Below, in pieces: positions 6,076-9,466 of a DNA stretch of 9,466 bases. Each line of letters opens with the position of its first letter. The first letter of the stretch is position 1. The notes below the pieces were generated by a model. The model ran no database searches. It saw nothing but the letters and a program-made list of their open reading frames with translations, and had not been told where the DNA came from. A program made the translations under genes and the position numbers. This DNA is from UBA9732 sp003456855. Its GTDB lineage: Bacteria; Spirochaetota; Spirochaetia; Sphaerochaetales; Sphaerochaetaceae. The DNA is taken from NCBI GenBank assembly GCA_946626785.1, contig CAMOUY010000084.1, positions 1 to 9,466 on the forward strand. Direction: 5' to 3'.

Positions 6076-7256
6076 CTGATTTCACAAAAGTTGTTTACAT
6101 AGAGGGTGACGGAGTAGGCTCTGAGATCACACCGGTCATGAGAGCTGTGCTTAACGCTGCCATGGACAAGGCCTATGGCGGAGCCAAGGCAATAGCCTGG
6201 GAAGAGGCCTATGCCGGTGGCAAGGCTGAGATGCTCTTCGGCACAAACCTGCCCGAGTCCACCTTGAAGAGGATCAAGGAGGTAGGCCTTGCAATCAAGG
6301 GACCTCTGATGACTCCAGTCGGAAAGGGTGCTAGAAGCATCAACGTCGCTCTGAGACAGACTCTGGACCTGTACGTCTGCCAGAGACCTGTGAGGTACTT
6401 CACCGGAGTACCTTCACCTGTGCGCCATCCTGAGAAGGTCGACATGGTCGTCTTCCGTGAGAACACTGAGGACATCTACGCCGGAATCGAGTGGGAGCAG
6501 GGGACCGAAGAGGTTTCAAAGGTCATCAGCTTTCTCCAAAGCGAGATGGGCGTGAAGAAGATCCGCTTCCCGGAAACCAGTGCAATCGGAGTGAAGCCTG
6601 TGTCCATCGAGGGCTCCGAGCGCCTCATCGGCGCAGCCTTCGACTACGCCATAGCCAACAACAGAAGAAACGTCACCCTTGTCCACAAGGGCAACATCAT
6701 GAAGTTCACAGAGGGAGGCTTCCGCAAGTGGGGCTACAACCTGGCCAAGACCAAGTACAACGCCTACGAGAAGGACGGGAAGGTGTTCATCCCTCACGAG
6801 GGTGGAGACATCGAGGTCAAGGACTGCATCTGCGACGCCTTCCTCCAGAACATTCTGCTGAAGCCTGAGCAGTACGATGTGGTTGCAACCTTGAACCTCA
6901 ACGGTGACTACGTCTCCGATGCCCTGGCCGCACAGGTCGGTGGAATCGGGATCGCTCCGGGAGCAAACATCAACTACAAGACAGGCTGCGCAATCTTCGA
7001 GGCGACCCATGGAATCGCCCCGGACATCGCAGGCAAGGATCTGGTCAATCCTCTTTCCCTTGTCCTCTCTGGTGAGATGCTTCTGCGCCATGCAGGCTTC
7101 GTTGAGGCTGCCGACCTTGTGATGGCCTCAGTCGAGAAGTCCATCAAGGCCGGGGCAGTGACCAGGGACTTCCATGACCTTATGGTCAAGGAGGGACGCC
7201 CTTCAACCTGCGTAGGCACCAAGGAGTTCGGAAAGATACTCATCTCCAACCTTTGA
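6072..7256 (+). CDS. icd: Isocitrate dehydrogenase, predicted NAD-dependent
   Basis: Oxidatively decarboxylates isocitrate to 2-oxoglutarate. The 394-residue protein is collinear with E. coli Icd (416 residues), a homodimeric type I enzyme. Substrate residues are in place: S89 and N91 in RSINVALRQ (S89 matches the phosphorylated Ser113 of E. coli), R95, R105, R129, Y136, K206 in LVHKGNIMKFTEG, and the metal aspartates D279 and D283 in NGDYVSDALAAQVGGIG. The cofactor loop reads HGIAPDIAG: D318 and I319 replace the NADP-determining Lys344-Tyr345 of E. coli. R365 and D369 replace Tyr391 and Arg395. This is the pattern of NAD-using prokaryotic IDHs, so NADH is the predicted product. The start follows AAGGAG at 6061-6066 by 5 bases and overlaps the aconitase stop (ATGA). 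No kinase/phosphatase gene (aceK) is present in the window. Confidence 0.95.
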   Translation: MTDFTKVVYIEGDGVGSEITPVMRAVLNAAMDKAYGGAKAIAWEEAYAGGKAEMLFGTNLPESTLKRIKEVGLAIKGPLMTPVGKGARSINVALRQTLDLYVCQRPVRYFTGVPSPVRHPEKVDMVVFRENTEDIYAGIEWEQGTEEVSKVISFLQSEMGVKKIRFPETSAIGVKPVSIEGSERLIGAAFDYAIANNRRNVTLVHKGNIMKFTEGGFRKWGYNLAKTKYNAYEKDGKVFIPHEGGDIEVKDCICDAFLQNILLKPEQYDVVATLNLNGDYVSDALAAQVGGIGIAPGANINYKTGCAIFEATHGIAPDIAGKDLVNPLSLVLSGEMLLRHAGFVEAADLVMASVEKSIKAGAVTRDFHDLMVKEGRPSTCVGTKEFGKILISNL

Positions 7257-7264
7257 TTTGGGTT

Positions 7265-7270
7265 TATAAT
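7265..7270 (+). promoter_or_regulatory. Possible -10 box before the metallophosphoesterase gene
   Basis: A perfect TATAAT lies in the 33-base gap after icd, but there is no TGn extension and no good -35 in the icd 3' end. No terminator separates icd from the next gene, so read-through from the acn promoter is also possible. Confidence 0.35.
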
Positions 7271-7277
7271 ATCCCTT

Positions 7278-7281
7278 GAGG
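7278..7281 (+). promoter_or_regulatory. Ribosome binding site deciding the start at 7290
   Basis: GAGG lies 8 bases before the ATG at 7290 but only 2 bases before the in-frame ATG at 7284, which is too close. The later start gives a normal lipoprotein signal (MKR). Confidence 0.6.
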
Positions 7282-7289
7282 ATATGCCC

Positions 7290-8846
7290 ATGAAAAGAAC
7301 TTCAGCTCTTTGTTTTCTGGTATTCACTTTTGTTCTCTGCCTTGCCTTTGTCTCCTGTTCAAGCACCTCAGGTACTGCTTCTTCAGCGTCTTTGGTGCAG
7401 GCTGTACGATTGGACAGCTATACTGAAACGATACTCTATAATGGCACAGCTACTTTAAATTCTGAGGTTAAGTTCAAGTCTGGGGTAGATGGTTCTGAAT
7501 CCATTGGATTAATTTGGTCCAGCTCTGACGAGTCTGTTCTTGAGGTTTCAGACGGTGTTTTGGTTGCTCATAATTCAGGTCCTGAAAATGTCACAGTAAA
7601 GGTTGTGGCAGCTCTCTCAAATGATCCATCCAAGTCGGCCACCTGCACCGTGACCGTGCTCTCATCCTATCCTCGTCTGCTCATGGCGGGACCTGGTCAG
7701 GACTCCTCAACAGAGGCTGTGATCTCTTGGCTTTCACCTTATGAAAGCTGCACCTTGGAGCACTGCATATCCGGCTCTTCTTCTTGGACATCTGTACCTG
7801 CCACAGGTGTGATGACTACTTCCGATTGGGCCGACATCCCGGGCATGTACAGATACAGGGTGGAGCTCTCGGACCTGGTTCCTGGGGCTGCATATTCCTA
7901 TAAGGTCTCCTGGATTGATGACTCCGGTGAGGCATTGTCGTCTGATGTTTCTTCCTTCAGTACTGCAGGTTCATCTGGTTCATTCAGCTTTGCATGGCTC
8001 AGTGACAGGCACATCAATGTGCCTGATGGAATGGGGAACATAGTTGAGCTTCTTTCGTACTTCGAGGAGCAGAACGGTCCTTCCAATCTGGATTTCTGCC
8101 TGTTCTCGGGTGACATGGTCAACAAGGGCCAGGTGTATCTCTACTGGGACTACTGGACTGAAAGCGGTCTTCTTGATGACATGCAATGGGCCTTCCTGAT
8201 AGGCAACCACGAGTACTATCCGAAGGGGAAGAAGGGAATCACGGCCAACTCCTACTTCCTGGATGCTGTGGCGTTACCTGACAACAGCTTAGCTGCACCT
8301 GACAGCTGCTACTGGTTCATCCATGATGGGGTTCTTTTCATCTGCATGGATTCCATGGCTCCTGAAGCTACGTTGTTACCGTCTGCCGATACAGATCTTG
8401 CTGCACAGGTGTCCTGGTTCGAGGATGTTGTCTCGATGAATGCTGGCAGGTTCCGCTATCTTGTTGCAGTGCAGCACTATGCCTTCCTTGACGGCGGTGA
8501 GGATGGGGTTGGAAACTACAGGGTCTGGCAGCCTGTGTTCGACAGATGTGGCGTGGATCTTGCCCTTGCATCAGACACCCATTCCTATACACGTTCCCTG
8601 GCCTTGTTCGGTGATGCTGTCTCCGATGTCGGAACAGTCTATGTAACAAGCCCGGAGACCGAGGGCAAGGGCCTTTCAGAGTTCAGCAATGCCCTGGACA
8701 AGCTCGGAAGCAGGGCGGCCTACTACACAGACGAGAACGTGGTTGGCGGAGTGTGGTTCGAGGTGAACCCCGAGTGCATGACTATGCATGTGATCGGCAA
8801 GGACGGAGTCGAGTTCGACAGCGTTTCAATAACTTCCAGAAGATAA
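7290..8846 (+). CDS. Lipoprotein metallophosphoesterase with Big_2-like and FnIII-like domains
   Basis: A 518-residue exported protein. A lipoprotein signal (MKR, hydrophobic 7-22) ends in AFVSC with C23 as the lipidated residue; F at -3 suits the relaxed spirochaetal lipobox. Residues about 35-125 look like a Big_2 Ig-like domain (IWSSSDESVLEV...). Residues about 128-226 resemble the FnIII-like N-domain of purple acid phosphatases (ISWL..., LSDLVPGAAYSYKV). The catalytic domain (232 to about 460) has D239-x-H241 (SDRH), GD275, GN306-H307-E, and H396 (VQHYAF). At the expected GHxH it reads S428-D429-T430-H431, so the first His is Asp. It probably hydrolyses phosphomonoesters or diesters outside the cytoplasmic membrane; the substrate is unknown. 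The opening part (about 7290-7640) is more AT-rich than the rest. The gene sits between icd and gltA with no obvious metabolic link, and phosphate scavenging is only one guess. Confidence 0.88.
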   Translation: MKRTSALCFLVFTFVLCLAFVSCSSTSGTASSASLVQAVRLDSYTETILYNGTATLNSEVKFKSGVDGSESIGLIWSSSDESVLEVSDGVLVAHNSGPENVTVKVVAALSNDPSKSATCTVTVLSSYPRLLMAGPGQDSSTEAVISWLSPYESCTLEHCISGSSSWTSVPATGVMTTSDWADIPGMYRYRVELSDLVPGAAYSYKVSWIDDSGEALSSDVSSFSTAGSSGSFSFAWLSDRHINVPDGMGNIVELLSYFEEQNGPSNLDFCLFSGDMVNKGQVYLYWDYWTESGLLDDMQWAFLIGNHEYYPKGKKGITANSYFLDAVALPDNSLAAPDSCYWFIHDGVLFICMDSMAPEATLLPSADTDLAAQVSWFEDVVSMNAGRFRYLVAVQHYAFLDGGEDGVGNYRVWQPVFDRCGVDLALASDTHSYTRSLALFGDAVSDVGTVYVTSPETEGKGLSEFSNALDKLGSRAAYYTDENVVGGVWFEVNPECMTMHVIGKDGVEFDSVSITSRR

Positions 8847-8861
8847 ATAAAAGCTTAACTC

Positions 8862-8890
8862 TTCACACTATTTCCTAATTGTGGTAGTAT
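8862..8890 (+). promoter_or_regulatory. Promoter of the citrate synthase gene
   Basis: TTCACA (8862-8867, 5 of 6 to consensus) and TAGTAT (8885-8890) are separated by 17 bases. TGG precedes the -10 as a TGn extension, as in the acn promoter. The predicted start of transcription is near 8897, giving a leader of about 60 bases. Confidence 0.65.
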
Positions 8891-8893
8891 CAA

Positions 8894-8945
8894 CACAAAT
8901 TCGCATTTTTTGCAAATTCATGCAGAAATTGTGAATAAATTTGTG
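8894..8945 (+). promoter_or_regulatory. Dyad-rich leader/operator region before citrate synthase
   Basis: CACAAATTC (8894-8902) is nearly inverted in GAAATTGTG (8925-8933, 8 of 9), and the inner GCA/TGC can extend the stem. CACAAATT (8894-8901) also pairs perfectly with AATTTGTG (8938-8945), which ends at the first base of the GGAGG ribosome site. AAATT recurs at 8897, 8914, 8926 and 8937. The region covers the likely transcription start and leader, so it may be an operator or an RNA fold. Confidence 0.5.
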
Positions 8946-8955
8946 GAGGCGGATA

Positions 8956-9466
8956 ATGTCTGTAGATAAAGACAAGGCTCATCTGATCCTACCTGATCAG
9001 GGAGATGTTTCACTCAATGTCATAACCGACAACATGGGCAATCACAGCATTGACATCGAAGGTCTCAGAAAGAAGACAGGGTATATAACCTATGACCCAG
9101 GCTTCATGAACACAGGCTCCTGCAAATCCTCGATCTGCTACATAGACGGAGAGAAGGGAATACTCAGATACCGTGGCTACGACATCGAGGATCTGGTTGA
9201 GAACTGCGACTTCATCGAGGTCGCCCATCTGCTTGTGAAGGGGACCCTTCCGAACGCCTCAGAACGAAAGAACTACCAGGAGCTTCTGAACAAGCATTCA
9301 ATGCTCCATTACAACATGAGAAACTTCTTCCGCTCCTATCCGGCAGATGCTCACCCGATGTCAATCTTGGCTAGCATGGTAGCCTCGTTGAGCGCTTTCT
9401 ATCCGGAAATGGAGGAGAGAGACCCTGAAGAGAACATCGACTTGACGGTCACAAGGTTGATTTCCA
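8956..9466 (+). CDS. gltA: Citrate synthase type II, N-terminal part (runs off the right edge)
   Basis: Condenses acetyl-CoA with oxaloacetate to citrate. Only the first 170 codons are in the window, about 40 percent of a roughly 430-residue GltA. Recognition rests on YDPGFMNTGSCKSSICYIDG (46-65), GILRYRGYDIEDL (68-80), and FIEVAHLLVKGTLP (86-99), all in register with E. coli GltA (YDPGFTSTASCESKITFIDG). HPMSILASMVASLSAFYP (133-150) matches its HPMAVMCG...ALAAFYH block. The N-terminal beta-domain (residues 1-45) is of the long Gram-negative/hexameric type rather than the short CitZ type. The active-site His and Asp residues lie beyond the edge. GGAGG at 8945-8949 is 6 bases before the ATG. 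The gene has its own promoter, and its product feeds the aconitase and IDH encoded upstream. Confidence 0.95.
   Translation, partial: MSVDKDKAHLILPDQGDVSLNVITDNMGNHSIDIEGLRKKTGYITYDPGFMNTGSCKSSICYIDGEKGILRYRGYDIEDLVENCDFIEVAHLLVKGTLPNASERKNYQELLNKHSMLHYNMRNFFRSYPADAHPMSILASMVASLSAFYPEMEERDPEENIDLTVTRLIS

Noticed and set aside
6516..7091. 191-codon minus-strand frame inside icd
   Set aside because: It is antisense to a fully conserved enzyme and lacks any family signature.
8847..8861. Possible terminator after the metallophosphoesterase gene (AAGCTT region)
   Set aside because: AAGCTT is a short palindrome only; there is no stem of useful length and no T tail.

Overview
The window carries eight protein-coding genes: seven complete and one cut off by the right edge. 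All read left to right except one short ferredoxin gene. The content points to an anaerobic or microaerophilic bacterium. There are many 4Fe-4S proteins, an aldo/keto reductase with a C-terminal 2x[4Fe-4S] domain, a ferredoxin-linked PreA-type flavoprotein, and a compact oxidative half of the TCA cycle. A gut-type spirochaete (Sphaerochaeta/Treponema relatives) is my best guess, partly because the lipoprotein has the relaxed lipobox A-F-V-S-C. Firmicutes are not excluded. The taxonomic call is inference.

Left part (1-2090): an extended -10 promoter (TGC-TATAAT) drives an aldo/keto reductase that ends in two 4Fe-4S clusters, followed by a hairpin terminator. Next come a short spacer with ATGCAT-type repeats, a DUF975 multi-pass membrane protein and a second hairpin terminator. 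Middle part (2160-4013): a second TGC-TATAAT promoter drives a PreA-like FMN/4Fe-4S dehydrogenase. It converges, with a gap of only 13 bases, on a small [2Fe-2S] ferredoxin gene on the minus strand.

Right part (4077-9466): the divergent spacer holds a perfect 8+8 palindrome overlapping the likely -35 box of the aconitase gene. Aconitase (short 'Aquifex-type') overlaps isocitrate dehydrogenase by 4 bases (ATGA), so the two are translationally coupled. A lipoprotein metallophosphoesterase with a Big_2-like N-terminus follows, and then a type II citrate synthase with its own promoter and a dyad-rich leader. Together, citrate synthase, aconitase and isocitrate dehydrogenase convert acetyl-CoA and oxaloacetate to 2-oxoglutarate, most likely as a biosynthetic branch feeding glutamate. 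The isocitrate dehydrogenase carries Asp-Ile where NADP enzymes have Lys-Tyr, so it is predicted to make NADH rather than NADPH.

I found no RNA genes, insertion sequences, CRISPR arrays or phage genes. No gap between genes exceeds about 160 bases. I do not see a clear undescribed system. The most interesting points are the predicted cofactor choice of the IDH, the degenerate N-terminal cluster region of the PreA-like protein beside an opposed ferredoxin gene, the palindromes before acn and gltA, and the altered metal-site motif in the phosphoesterase.
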